Below, one piece after another: positions 1 through 9,615 of a stretch of DNA of 21,752 nucleotides. The notes below the pieces were generated by a model. The model searched no databases. It saw nothing but the letters and a program-made list of their open reading frames with translations, and was not told the origin of the DNA. Position numbers and translations under genes: made by a program. Numbering within the stretch: position 1 is the stretch's first letter; every line of letters begins with the position of its first letter. The stretch comes from Gammaproteobacteria bacterium (GTDB taxonomy: Bacteria; Pseudomonadota; Gammaproteobacteria; Thiohalorhabdales; Thiohalorhabdaceae), in the NCBI GenBank assembly GCA_018609925.1, contig JAHEOG010000117.1:1-21752 (forward strand). The letters run 5' to 3'.

Positions 1-984
1 CCCATCGGCGCCGCGCATCTCCAGGAAGTGCTTGAGGCGGACCTCCGGGAACAGGGTGGTCAGGTGCACCTCCCAGTCGCTCATGGTGGGCTGCTCCCCG
101 GGCAAGGCCGCCAGCTCACCCTTCAGGAACTCGCGGAAGGACTGGCCCGCGGCGTCCACGGCCTGTCCGTCCCGGATCACCAGAAGCATGGGGACATCCA
201 GGGCGTAGTCCACGTACCGTTCGAAGCCCATCCCCGACTCGAAGACGAAGGGCAGGTCACCGCAGCGGTCGGGATCGGTGTGCATCCAGACATAGGAGCG
301 GTAGCTGCGGTAGCCGTTGGGTCGGCCCTCGGTGAACGGCGAGTTGGCGAACAGGGCGGTGGCGATGGGCTGCAGGGCCAGGCCCACCCGGAATTTCTTG
401 ACCATGTCCGTTTCGGAGCCGAAGTCCAGGTTGGCCTGGACCGTGGCGGTGCGATACATCATCTCCAGGGCGTGACGGCCCCGGGTGGGGAGGTACCGCG
501 TCATGATGCGGTAGCGCTCCTTGGGCATGCGTGGGATCTCGGACAGGGCCGCCTTGGGGTGGAAACCCAGCCCCAGGAACGCGATCCCAAGGGGGTCGGC
601 GACTTCCTTGACCTCGGCCAGGTGCTCGTTGACCTCCCGGCAGGTACGGTGAAGGGAATCGAGGGGCTCGCCCGAGAGCTCCACCTGGCCTCCGGGCTCC
701 AGGGTTACCGAGCCCTTGTCCATCTTGAGGGCGATGGTCCGGCCCTCCTCCTCCACGGGGGTCCACCCGAACCGGGCCATGCCCTTGAGGACGCTCTCAA
801 TCCCGCGCTCGCCCTCGAAGGGCAAAGGCTTCAGCGTGTCCCGGCAGAACCCGAATTTCTCGTGCTCGGTTCCGATGCGCCAGTCGGCGGCGGGCCGGCT
901 GCCGGCCTCCAGGTAGCGCACCAGCTCCTCACGGTGCTCAACCCTGCGCTCCAGGTCGGTCGGGCTCTCGGTGGCGAGGGTCAA
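1..984 (-). CDS. gshA: Glutamate-cysteine ligase, plant/proteobacterial type (C-terminus beyond window)
   Basis: First enzyme of glutathione synthesis: ATP-dependent joining of glutamate and cysteine in the cytoplasm. About 328 codons are present; the family is usually around 450 residues, so the C-terminal quarter lies outside the window. Visible family motifs are WRIGTEHEKFGF near residue 40, LEPGGQVELSG near residue 105, and the stretch RTATVQANLDFGSE followed by NSPFTEGRPNG. The start is taken as TTG at 982-984: the frame has no ATG or GTG between the stop of the upstream gene at 1057-1059 and the conserved region. A good ribosome site (GAAGGGA) sits 5 nt before the TTG, and the resulting N-terminus has the expected length for this subfamily. 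It lies 72 bp downstream of the DUF1054 gene in the same direction, so the two are probably co-transcribed. The family assignment is firm and the start is likely. Confidence 0.93.
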   Translation of the reverse strand, partial: MTLATESPTDLERRVEHREELVRYLEAGSRPAADWRIGTEHEKFGFCRDTLKPLPFEGERGIESVLKGMARFGWTPVEEEGRTIALKMDKGSVTLEPGGQVELSGEPLDSLHRTCREVNEHLAEVKEVADPLGIAFLGLGFHPKAALSEIPRMPKERYRIMTRYLPTRGRHALEMMYRTATVQANLDFGSETDMVKKFRVGLALQPIATALFANSPFTEGRPNGYRSYRSYVWMHTDPDRCGDLPFVFESGMGFERYVDYALDVPMLLVIRDGQAVDAAGQSFREFLKGELAALPGEQPTMSDWEVHLTTLFPEVRLKHFLEMRGADG

Positions 985-1056
985 GGTCTTCCCTTCTGGA
1001 TGGGTCGGCTCCCAGGCAGGTGGAAGGGCCGGACGCTGGGGAGGGGCGTATCCGGC

Positions 1057-1647
1057 CTATTCCAGGCCGCGCAGGATGCGGTAAACCGTGACGAAGTCGT
1101 CCAGCTCTTCGAGCAGGTTGCGGGGATCCGTCTGCCCCGGTGGTAGGGTCCGGGCGAGGTCGAGGCCGCCCGTCTTGAGCCGCATCTTGTGCAGGCAGGA
1201 GTCCCAAAACCGGTCGTCGGCCTCCCGCTCGGCCGGGGCCTCCCGGAAGTCCCAATCCTGCAGACTGGCCAGTCGTAGCCGAGGGCGGCGGGCGTCGAGG
1301 CGATCCGCCATGGCTGGCCGGTCAGTCTCCCAAGTCTCCGGCTTGGCGACCACCTGGGGGTGGATACCGAACCGGCTGACGGCGACGCCCAGGTAGGGGT
1401 ATTTCTTGTAGCCGCGCTGGCCGGGACCGAAGGCGGCCCAGGTGTCGTCCGGCGGATTGACGCTGCGGCGGGCGTGCTTGGCGACATGGGCGTATAAGGG
1501 CTCGCCGGCCTTCTGCGAGAGCGGCTCCACAAGCTCGTCGGCGAGCTCGCGCAGCTTGGGATGGATCCGGTCCCGGATGGCTTGCATCCGCTCGTCGAAT
1601 CCGGGAAGGGTGAAGAGTTCCAGATCCGCCTGGGAGAATGTCGCCAT
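1057..1647 (-). CDS. UPF0637 / DUF1054 family protein (YktB-like)
   Basis: 196-residue cytoplasmic protein of the DUF1054 family, best known from Bacillus YktB; I know of no established biochemical role. The signature is clear: an N-terminal F-x-x-x-D-L-x-x-F-T-x-x-G-x-x-x-R-M pattern, then HVAKHARRSVNPPDDTW around residues 60-76 and RGYKKYPYLGV shortly after. Length matches the family (about 200-210). The ATG at 1645-1647 has a strong AGGAGG ribosome site 7 nt upstream. The frame stays open far upstream into the region antisense to priA, but that extension is not credible. It is divergent from priA (63 bp apart) and is the first gene before gshA. The family is typical of Firmicutes, so its presence in a proteobacterial context hints at transfer, but I cannot test this here. 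Confidence 0.9.
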   Translation of the reverse strand: MATFSQADLELFTLPGFDERMQAIRDRIHPKLRELADELVEPLSQKAGEPLYAHVAKHARRSVNPPDDTWAAFGPGQRGYKKYPYLGVAVSRFGIHPQVVAKPETWETDRPAMADRLDARRPRLRLASLQDWDFREAPAEREADDRFWDSCLHKMRLKTGGLDLARTLPPGQTDPRNLLEELDDFVTVYRILRGLE

Positions 1648-1710
1648 GACTGAGCCTCCTGCCGAGCACACCTGTCTGTCCCGCCCCGGGAGGGAGCTTC
1701 CTAGCCTATC

Positions 1711-3960
1711 ATGAACGATGGTCGCCGACACGCCGGGCCGGACCACCATCCGGGCCCATCCGAAGCGGATGCGGTCTCGGGGGTGCTTCGGGTGGCGGTG
1801 CCGGTTCCCCTGCGCCGGGTCTTTGACTATCTGCCTCCGGCCGAAGGTCCCGAGGGTCAGCCCGGGGTGCGTGTGCGCGTGACCTTCCGGGGCCGGCGGC
1901 GCACCGGCGTGATCCTGGCTACGGGAGCCGCCCCGGAAGTGGATTCGTCCCGGCTGCGACGGGCCGAGGCCGTCCTGGAGGAGGAGCCCCTGTGGCCTAC
2001 GCCCCTGTTTCAGCTCCTGCTCTGGGCCGCCGAGTATTACCACCACCCGGTGGGGGAGGTTCTCGCCGTCGCTCTGCCCGGGACTCTCGCCCGCGGCGGG
2101 CTTCCCCCGAGTCCCCCGCGGCTGTGGCGCCTGACCCCGGAAGGGGCGGAGGTGGATCCGGCCGAGCTGGCAAGGGCCCCGCGGCAGCGGGCCTTGCTGC
2201 AGGCCCTGGCGAGAGATCCCCTGTCCGAGGCCGAGCTGCGGACCGTGGCCCCCGAGCTGCAACGGCCCCTGAAGCGCTTGGCCGAGCGCGGTTGGATCGC
2301 CTCCCAGGCCGGGTCGCGGGTCGCCGTTTCCGACCACGAGCCCGAGGCCGGGCCTCCCCTCAACCCCGATCAGGAAGCGGCTGTGGCCGCCATTCGAGAG
2401 GCCGAGGGCTTCCAGCCCTTCCTGGTGGAGGGGGTGACCGGCTCGGGCAAGACGGAGGTCTATCTGGAGGCCATCCAGCCGGTCCTCGACCAGGGGGATC
2501 AGGTCCTGGTGCTGGTCCCGGAGATCGCCCTCACGCCTCAGCTCCTGGCCCGCTTCCGGCGGCGGCTGGCGCCGAGACTGGCCGTTCTGCACTCCGCCCT
2601 GGCCGAGGGCGAGCGTCTGGCGGGCTGGGAGGCCGCCCGCCGGGGGGAGGCCCAGGTGGTGATCGGTACGCGCTCGGCGGTGTTCACCCCCCTGGCTCGG
2701 CCGGGCCTGGTCGTTGTCGACGAGGAGCACGACCCCAGCTTCAAGCAGCAAGAAGGGCTGCGCTATCAGGGCCGGGACCTGGCGGTGGCCCGTGCTCGTC
2801 GGGAGGGGATCCCGGTGGTACTGGGCTCGGCCACCCCCAGCCTGGAGAGCCTGGTCAATGTCGAGGCGGGGCGCTACCGGCGCCTGCGCCTGCCCCGACG
2901 CACCGGCTCGGCCGGGCTCCCCGAGGTGGGGCTGATCGACCTGCGGGGCAAGGCCGCCGAAGGGGGGCTCTCGCCGCCCCTCCTACAGGAGCTCCGGGAG
3001 ACGGTGGAGCGGGGTGAGCAGGCCCTGCTCTTCCTGAACCGGCGCGGCTATGCGCCGGTCCTGCTGTGCCCCGCCTGCGGCTGGACTCAGCAGTGCCCGC
3101 ACTGCGATCGCCCCCTGACCTACCACCAGAGGCGCTGGATGCTGCTGTGCCATCTGTGCGGGCACAATCGGGCCGTTCCCCCCCAGTGTCCGGAGTCCGG
3201 CTGCGGCAACCCCGACCTGCAGACGGCCGGGCTGGGCGTGGAGCAGGTGGAGCGCACCCTGGAGCGCCATCTGCCCGAGGTGCGCCGGGTCCGGGTGGAC
3301 CGCGACACCACCCGGCGCAAGGGCGCGCTGGAGGCCAAGCTGGAGGAGATCGCCGCGGGCCGGGCCCAGGTGGTCATCGGCACCCAGATGGTGGTCAAGG
3401 GCCACCACTTCCCCGAGGTGACCCTGGTGGGGGTGTTGGATCCCGACAGCGGCCTCTACTCCCCCGACTTCCGGGCCCGGGAGCGCCTCTTCCAGCAAAT
3501 CCTGCAGGTGGCGGGCCGCGCTGGGCGCGCGGAGCGCCCGGGCCGGGTCCGGGTACAGACCCACCATCCCGACCATTCCCTGTTCGGACCCCTGCGGGCC
3601 CACGACTACCCGTCTTTCGCCGCCGAGGAGCTGAGCGAGCGCCGCGCCGCCGGCCTGCCCCCCTACGCTCCGCTGGCCCTGGTGCGAGCGGAAGCCGCCG
3701 AGGCCGACGAGGCCCGCGCCTTCCTGGACCGGGCCCGGGAGCAGGGCGAAGGCCTGGGCACCGCCGGGGTCCGCTTGCTGGGTCCGGCCCCGGCGCCGGT
3801 GGAGCGCCAGCAAGGGCTCTACCGCGCCCAGCTCCTGATCACGGCGGAACGGCGATCCCCTCTCCACCGCGCCCTGGCGGGATTGGCCCCCCGGCTGGAG
3901 GCGATACCGGACGAGGGCGTCCGGTGGTCGCTGGACGTGGATCCCGGGGATCTCTTCTAG
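1711..3960 (+). CDS. priA: Primosomal protein N', replication-restart helicase PriA
   Basis: Superfamily 2 DNA helicase (3'-to-5') that recognises stalled forks and reloads the replisome; 749 residues, close to the usual 730. Seen in order: the N-terminal 3'-DNA-binding start (VPVPLRRVFDYL near residue 30), Walker A GSGKTE at about 244-249, the DEEH box at about 337-340 with FKQQEGLRYQGRDLA after it, and eight zinc-binding cysteines (453, 456, 462, 465, 480, 483, 493, 498). The C-terminal helicase motifs follow, including GTQMVVKGHHFP and QVAGRAGR. The ATG at 1711 gives an N-terminus about 20 residues longer than typical, and the purine-rich GGGAGGGAG lies rather far upstream. An in-frame GTG near 1783 would match the usual start better, so the start is open. 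The gene is divergent from the DUF1054 gene. Confidence 0.96.
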   Translation: MNDGRRHAGPDHHPGPSEADAVSGVLRVAVPVPLRRVFDYLPPAEGPEGQPGVRVRVTFRGRRRTGVILATGAAPEVDSSRLRRAEAVLEEEPLWPTPLFQLLLWAAEYYHHPVGEVLAVALPGTLARGGLPPSPPRLWRLTPEGAEVDPAELARAPRQRALLQALARDPLSEAELRTVAPELQRPLKRLAERGWIASQAGSRVAVSDHEPEAGPPLNPDQEAAVAAIREAEGFQPFLVEGVTGSGKTEVYLEAIQPVLDQGDQVLVLVPEIALTPQLLARFRRRLAPRLAVLHSALAEGERLAGWEAARRGEAQVVIGTRSAVFTPLARPGLVVVDEEHDPSFKQQEGLRYQGRDLAVARARREGIPVVLGSATPSLESLVNVEAGRYRRLRLPRRTGSAGLPEVGLIDLRGKAAEGGLSPPLLQELRETVERGEQALLFLNRRGYAPVLLCPACGWTQQCPHCDRPLTYHQRRWMLLCHLCGHNRAVPPQCPESGCGNPDLQTAGLGVEQVERTLERHLPEVRRVRVDRDTTRRKGALEAKLEEIAAGRAQVVIGTQMVVKGHHFPEVTLVGVLDPDSGLYSPDFRARERLFQQILQVAGRAGRAERPGRVRVQTHHPDHSLFGPLRAHDYPSFAAEELSERRAAGLPPYAPLALVRAEAAEADEARAFLDRAREQGEGLGTAGVRLLGPAPAPVERQQGLYRAQLLITAERRSPLHRALAGLAPRLEAIPDEGVRWSLDVDPGDLF

Positions 3961-3973
3961 AGGGCGGGCCGCG

Positions 3974-4003
3974 TTGACGGTTGGCGCGGTGACGGGGCAG
4001 ACT
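3974..4003 (+). promoter_or_regulatory. Possible sigma-70 promoter upstream of glyQ
   Basis: The 103-bp gap between priA and glyQ has a TTGACG at 3974-3979 and, after 18 bp, CAGACT at 3998-4003 (3 of 6 to the -10 consensus). It would give a leader of about 50 nt ahead of the glyQ operon. The -10 is weak and GC-rich genomes give chance matches, so this is only a candidate. No terminator is visible after priA. Confidence 0.25.
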
Positions 4004-4063
4004 CCAGCCTTCTCCCACCGGGGCGGTTCGTAGCCACCCCTTCCCCCGCGCAAGGACGGACCG

Positions 4064-4938
<875 letters not shown>

Positions 4939-4942
<4 letters not shown>

Positions 4943-7134
4943 GCACTCGGGCCCTGCTGCTGGAGATCGGCGTCGAGGAGCTGCCGGCGGGGATGCAGGT
5001 GCCGCTGGTGACCAACCTGCAGGACTGGGTGAGTTCCGCCCTCGAGGGCAACCACCTCCTGGGTGAGGGGGAGCCCCGAGGCTACTGGACACCCCGGCGT
5101 CTGGCCTTGTTCTTCCCGGCCGTGGCCGAGCGCCAGCCCGACCGGGAGGTGGAGCACCGCGGTCCGCCGGTCTCCGCCGCCTTCGACGAGGCCGGCAACC
5201 CGACCAAGGCGGCCACCGGTTTCGCTGGTCGCTTCGGGGTCGATCCGGGGGACCTGGAGCGCCGCGAGACGGACCAGGGCGAGTATCTGTACTTCACCGA
5301 GCACCAGACCGGCCGGCCGGCCCAAGAGGTACTCGCCGAGGTGCTGCCTTCGGTGATCCACCGGATGCCGGTGCCCAAGCGCATGCGCTGGGGCGATCTG
5401 GAGTGGGGCTTCGCCCGTCCGGTGCACTGGGTCCTGGCCCTGTACGGCGACGACGTGGTGCCGTTCGAGGTGGGCGGGATCGCCAGCGACCGCTTCACCC
5501 GCGGCCACCGCTACCACGCCCCCAACCCCTTCCATATGGACACCGCCGACGACGGCGAGTACTGCGGCCTGCTGCGGGAGGCCTTCGTGGAGGTGGACGC
5601 CGCCGAGCGCAAGGCCCAGATCCGCAGCGAGATCCAGACCCAGGCCAGTGAGCTCGGCGGACGCATCCCGGAGGCCGGCCATACCACCGACCTCCTGGAG
5701 GAGGTCACCGGCCTGGTGGAATGGCCGGTGCCCTTTACCGGCGGCTTCGACGAGCGCTACCTGGAGCTCCCCCCGGAGGTCCTGATCACCTCCATGGAGA
5801 AGCACCAGAAGTTCTTCCCCGTGGAGGACGGCGAGGGCCATCTGCTGGCGGCCTTCGTGGGCGTGGCCAACATCGAGTCCGCCGACCCCGATGCCCTGCG
5901 CGCCGGGCACGAGCGGGTGCTGCGGGCCCGGCTGGAGGACGCGCGCTTCTTCTGGGAGGCCGACCGCCAGCGCCCCCTGGCCGATCGCGTCGACGACCTG
6001 CGGCACGTGGTGTTCCAGGCCAAGCTCGGCACCCTCTACGACAAGGCGGAGCGGCTGGCGACCCTCGCGCCGGCCGTGGCCGACGCGGTGGATCCATCGG
6101 TGGCGGCCCTGGCGGAGCGCGCCGGCTGGCTGGCCAAGACCGACCTGATCACCGACATGGTGGACGAGTTCGACAGCCTCCAGGGGATCATGGGCGGCTA
6201 CTACGCCCGGGAGGACGGTGAGGACCCGCAGGTGGCCGCGGCCCTGGCCGAGCAGTACCGCCCCGGCCACGCCGGCGACCAGCTGCCGGAATCGGCGACG
6301 GGGACCGCCCTGGCCATCGCCGACCGCCTCGACACCATCACCGGCTGCTTCGCCATCGGCCTGGAGCCCACCGGCTCCCGCGATCCCTTCGCCCTGCGCC
6401 GGGGCGCCATCGGCCTGTTGCGCATGGCCATAGAAACGGGCATCCACCTGGATCTGCCCGCCCTCATCCGCCGAACCTACAGGGCCTACGGCGACCGTCC
6501 GGAGCGGGGCGAGAACGAGACTACCGAGGCGGTGCTCGACTTCCTCAATGGGCGGCTGGAGCCTATGTATTGGGAAGCTCTGGATAGCTCGGGCGAGAGC
6601 ATGGGGGTATTCGGGTATCTGATGGCCTTTGTTTCCTCCCAATGCAAAAGCTTAGGTCTTCCTTCGGGGACTACCGGCCTTTCCGACCCCAACCGGATCC
6701 GCGCCGTCCTGAGCCTGCGCCCCACCGACCCCTTCGACGCCCACCTGCGGCTTGCGGGCCTGCTGGTCTTCCTCAACCACCCCGCCGCCGAGTCGCTGGT
6801 CAGCGCCAACAAGCGCATCGGCAACATCCTGCGCAAGGCCGAGGATGCCGTCCCCGAGGCCCACGATTCCGAAGCCCTCGCCGAGCCCGAGGAGCGGGCC
6901 CTGGCGGAGGCCTTCAAGGAGGTGGGGGGTCGCTTCCAGCAGGCGGTGGAGGCCGGCGACTACACCGACGCCCTGCTGGCCCTGGCCGAGCTGGGCGAGC
7001 CGGTGGACCGGTTCTTCGACGAGGTACTGGTCATGGCCGAGGACGAGCAGGTACGCCGCAATCGGCTGGCCCTGCTCAACGAGATCCACAGCGCCTTCCT
7101 CCGGGTCGCCGACCTGTCCCTCCTGCCCGGATGA
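4939..7134 (+). CDS. glyS: Glycyl-tRNA synthetase beta subunit (with an in-frame insertion)
   Basis: Beta subunit of the heterotetrameric glycyl-tRNA synthetase; binds tRNA-Gly and contains the anticodon-binding region. 731 residues, about 40 longer than the usual 690. Recognisable segments: LLLEIGVEELPAG at the N-terminus, PKRMRWGDLEWGFARPVHW near residue 150, FTRGHRYH near 190, ITSMEKHQKFFPV near 280, and the HD-like region followed by SRDPFALRRGAIGLLRM near 480. The C-terminal part continues through ANKRIGNIL to a helical end. The frame is open upstream to 4597, but that part lies over glyQ in another frame; ATG 4939 gives the standard start. The extra length comes from a lower-GC segment at about 6560-6690 (separate entry). 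Stop overlaps the gmhB start. Confidence 0.97.
6560..6690 (+). other. Lower-GC in-frame insertion inside glyS
   Basis: Between the conserved FLNGRL and RIRAVLSLRP segments of GlyS, residues about 541-584 contain some 45 residues where typical proteobacterial GlyS proteins have about 13, so roughly 30-35 residues are extra. The DNA of 6561-6660 is about 51% GC by count, against about 70-80% around it, and uses codons such as TTA, TAT and CTT that are otherwise rare here. The reading frame is intact on both sides. I see no strong inverted repeat bounding it. It could be an inserted element retained in frame or a lineage-specific surface loop. Confidence 0.6.
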
Positions 7135-7685
7135 GCCTCCCCCCCTGCGTCCTGCTCGACCGGGACGGGGTCCTCAACCGCGACCGACCGGACTATGTGG
7201 AAGGCCCCGAGCAGTGGGTCTGGCAGCCCGGGGCCCGGGAGGCGCTGGCCCGCCTGGCCCAGAGCGGTCTGACGGTGCTGGTGCTGACCAACCAGGCCGG
7301 AATCGGCCATGGGCGGCTCGGTATTGAAGACCTGGAGGCGGTGCACGCCCGCATGCGGGCCGAGGCCGATACGGCGGGAGGACGCATCGACGGGGTCTTC
7401 TACTGTCCCCATACCGAGGCCGAGGGCTGCGACTGCCGTAAGCCCCGACCCGGGCTCCTGCACCAGGCCGTGGAGCGCTTCGGCCACCCACTGGTCGGAA
7501 TCCCCTTCGTCGGCGACGCCCGCCGGGACCTGGAGGCGGCGGTGGCCGCGGGCGCGAGGCCCGTACTGGTCCGAACCGGCAAGGGCCGAGCCACCGAGGC
7601 CGATGGGGTACCCCCCGGCACCGTCGTATTCGACGACCTGCCGGCCTTCGTGGATGCCCTGCTGGAAGAAAGGATGAGTTGCTAG
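7131..7685 (+). CDS. gmhB: D-glycero-beta-D-manno-heptose 1,7-bisphosphate 7-phosphatase
   Basis: HAD-family phosphatase that removes the C7 phosphate from heptose 1,7-bisphosphate on the way to ADP-heptose for the LPS inner core. 184 residues, the normal size. The catalytic HAD motif LDRDGVLN is at residues 9-16 (nucleophile D10, acid/base D12), TNQAGIGHG is near residue 50, and FVGDARRDL is the C-terminal acidic motif. The GmhB zinc site is present as C92-P-H94 and C100-D-C102, with a shorter loop between the pairs than in E. coli. ATG 7131 overlaps the glyS stop (ATGA), and its own end overlaps the next start by 7 nt. Position between glyS and a plsC-like gene is a common gammaproteobacterial arrangement. 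Confidence 0.94.
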   Translation: MSLPPCVLLDRDGVLNRDRPDYVEGPEQWVWQPGAREALARLAQSGLTVLVLTNQAGIGHGRLGIEDLEAVHARMRAEADTAGGRIDGVFYCPHTEAEGCDCRKPRPGLLHQAVERFGHPLVGIPFVGDARRDLEAAVAAGARPVLVRTGKGRATEADGVPPGTVVFDDLPAFVDALLEERMSC

Positions 7686-8386
7686 TCGCCGCGCGCTCCC
7701 TGCTGTTCCAGGCCGGGCTGGGGGCGCTCACGCCGGTGTTCGCCCTGCCGCTGCTGGCCGCCTGGCCCCTGCCCTTCGCGGTACGCGAAGGCATCGCCCG
7801 AGCTTGGTGCCGGTCGGTGCTTGGCTGGCTGCGAATCACCTGTGGTGTCCACCACCGGGTTCAGGGCCTCGAGCATCTGCCGCCGCGGCCGGCGGTCATC
7901 CTGTCCAAGCACGAGTCGGCCTGGGAGACCATCGCCTTCCGCACCATCTTCCCGGCCCACCTGTCCTGGGTGGTGAAGCGAGGCCTGTTCCGGATCCCCT
8001 TCTACGGCTGGTCCCTGCGGGCCCTGGAGGAGATCGGCATCGATCGCGGCTCGGCTCGCCAGGCCCTGCGCCAGGTGGTGGAGCGCGGCCGGGCCCATCT
8101 CGACAGCGGACGCTGGGTGGTGATCTTCCCCGAAGGGACCCGGATGCCGCCGGGGGAAATGGGGCGCTTCGCCCAGGGCGGGGCCAGCCTGGCGGTCGCC
8201 GCTGGGGTGCCGGTGGTGCCGGTGGCCGTGACCTCCGGTCACTGCTGGCCCCGGGACGACTGGCGCAAGTACCCTGGAACCATCACGGTCCGGATCGGTC
8301 CGACCGTGGATACCCAGGGGAGCTCCCCGGCGGAGGTGAACCGGCGTGTCCGGGCCTGGATCGAGACCCAGATGGCCGAGCTCTGA
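7679..8386 (+). CDS. plsC: 1-acyl-sn-glycerol-3-phosphate acyltransferase (PlsC family)
   Basis: Membrane-associated acyltransferase of the PlsC/LPLAT family, expected to add the second acyl chain to lysophosphatidate in phospholipid synthesis; 235 residues. A hydrophobic N-terminal helix (about residues 8-30) anchors it. Motif I is SKHESAWE with H78 and an acidic E83 in place of the textbook Asp (H-x4-E, common in this subfamily); motif III is FPEGTR at 150-155, and VPVVPVAV follows. Translation most likely starts at TTG 7679, which overlaps the gmhB stop and follows AAAGGATGAG. No better-placed ATG or GTG exists in frame before the conserved region. The paralogue family is broad, so the exact acyl acceptor is inferred. 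Confidence 0.88.
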   Translation: MLVAARSLLFQAGLGALTPVFALPLLAAWPLPFAVREGIARAWCRSVLGWLRITCGVHHRVQGLEHLPPRPAVILSKHESAWETIAFRTIFPAHLSWVVKRGLFRIPFYGWSLRALEEIGIDRGSARQALRQVVERGRAHLDSGRWVVIFPEGTRMPPGEMGRFAQGGASLAVAAGVPVVPVAVTSGHCWPRDDWRKYPGTITVRIGPTVDTQGSSPAEVNRRVRAWIETQMAEL

Positions 8387-8438
8387 TCCCGCCCCCGGGA
8401 AGGGTGCTCCCCAGACCCCTGTCTCCCGGCCCGTAACC

Positions 8439-9605
8439 ATGCTCAACATCCGCTACGCCGAGGCCGTCGGCGAGTTTGCCTCCGGGGAATGGGACGTCCT
8501 GGCGGGCGACGACCCGTTTCTGAGCCACGCCTTCCTCGCCGGTCTGGAGCGTACCGGCTGCGTCGGTCCCGGAACGGGATGGACCCCGGTACCGGTGGGG
8601 ATCCGCGACGACGAAGGGACCCTCGTCGGAGCGGCGCCGCTGTACCTCAAGGGCCATTCCCTCGGCGAGTTCGTCTTCGACTGGGGCTGGGCCGGCGCCG
8701 CCGAGCGCAACGCCATCCGCTATTACCCCAAGCTGGTCGCCGCGGTCCCCTTCTCCCCGGTCACCGGATCCCGCCTGCTGGTCCACCCCGAGGCCGACGG
8801 CGCGGCGGTCCGGGCGCGGATCCTGGAAGCCGTCGAGGTCTTGGCCGAGCGCTTCGACTGCGGGGCGGTCCAGTGGCTGTTCCCGGAGCCCGGCGATCGC
8901 GAGCTGCTGGCCGGGGCCGGCTACCTGATCCGCCGGGACGTCCAGTTCCACTGGCCGAACCGCGGCTACGCGACCTTCGAGGAGCTCCTGGGCGATCTCT
9001 CCTCCGCCAAGCGTAAGCAGATCCGCAAGGAGCGTCGCCGGGCCGCCGAGCTGGGGCTGGAGATCACCGTCCGCCACGGTGGCGAGGTCACCGCCGAGCA
9101 GTGGCGGGCCTTTTATGAAGGCTACGCGCTCACCACCGAGATGCGCGGCGCGCCGGCCTATCTGAACCGGGCCTTCTTCCAGGAACTGGCCGCGGGCCTA
9201 GGCGACCGGGTGGTCCTGGTGATCGCTGAGCGAGGAGGCGAGCCCGTCGCCGCGGCCCTGGATTTGCGCTCCGATACCGCCCTGTTCGGGCGCTACTGGA
9301 GCGCCCGCGAGGAGCACGAGTTCCTCCACTTCGAGCTCTGCTTCTACCAGGGCATCGAGTACTGCATCGACCGGGGCCTGCAGCGCTTCGAGGGCGGTGC
9401 CCAGGGCGAGCACAAGGTTAAGCGCGGCTTCGCCCCCGCCCTCACCGCCAGCGCCCACTGGATCCGCCACGCGGGCCTGCGCGAGGCCGTGGCCGACTTC
9501 CTGGCCCGGGAGGGCGAGGAGGTGCGCGCCTATGCGCGGGAGGCGGCGGCGCACCTGCCGTTCAAGGACGGGGTAGAAGTAGGGATTCGAGAAGCTGGGG
9601 ATTAA
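8439..9605 (+). CDS. DUF482 / GNAT-fold peptidoglycan-biosynthesis-like protein (COG3146)
   Basis: 388-residue soluble protein of the PF04339 family (formerly DUF482), which has a tandem GNAT fold related to FemAB-type aminoacyltransferases. The substrate is not established. Visible: a DDPFLSHAFLAGLE start, LYLKGHSLGEFVFDWGWA near residue 70, AKRKQIRKERRRAAE around residue 190, and a C-terminal acetyltransferase-like block containing FGRYWSAREEHEFLHFELCFYQGIEY and FEGGAQGEHKVKRGF, all typical of the family. ATG 8439 gives the expected N-terminus; the frame is open back to 8346, but that part overlaps plsC. The ribosome site before it is weak. It is 52 bp downstream of plsC in the same direction, probably the last gene of the operon, and converges on the DUF748 gene. 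Confidence 0.87.
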   Translation: MLNIRYAEAVGEFASGEWDVLAGDDPFLSHAFLAGLERTGCVGPGTGWTPVPVGIRDDEGTLVGAAPLYLKGHSLGEFVFDWGWAGAAERNAIRYYPKLVAAVPFSPVTGSRLLVHPEADGAAVRARILEAVEVLAERFDCGAVQWLFPEPGDRELLAGAGYLIRRDVQFHWPNRGYATFEELLGDLSSAKRKQIRKERRRAAELGLEITVRHGGEVTAEQWRAFYEGYALTTEMRGAPAYLNRAFFQELAAGLGDRVVLVIAERGGEPVAAALDLRSDTALFGRYWSAREEHEFLHFELCFYQGIEYCIDRGLQRFEGGAQGEHKVKRGFAPALTASAHWIRHAGLREAVADFLAREGEEVRAYAREAAAHLPFKDGVEVGIREAGD

Positions 9606-9615
9606 CCGGTAAGGG

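Noticed and set aside
28..1146. 372-codon open frame on the plus strand over gshA
   Set aside because: It is antisense to the clear gshA coding frame, shows Gly/Leu/Gln-rich low-complexity translation with no family motifs, and is expected at this GC content.
1682..1710. Promoter-like TATCAT overlapping the priA ATG
   Set aside because: No acceptable -35 is found 16-18 bp upstream and a start there would fall inside the first codons of priA; not enough to call.
1648..2751. Upstream extension of the DUF1054 frame by about 370 codons
   Set aside because: The extension runs antisense through priA and has no recognisable domain; the DUF1054 protein starts with a strong ribosome site at ATG 1647.
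7910..7927. PlsC motif I reading H-x4-E rather than H-x4-D, suspected as broken
   Set aside because: The acidic residue is kept and KHxSxWE is a common form in proteobacterial PlsC-like proteins next to gmhB.
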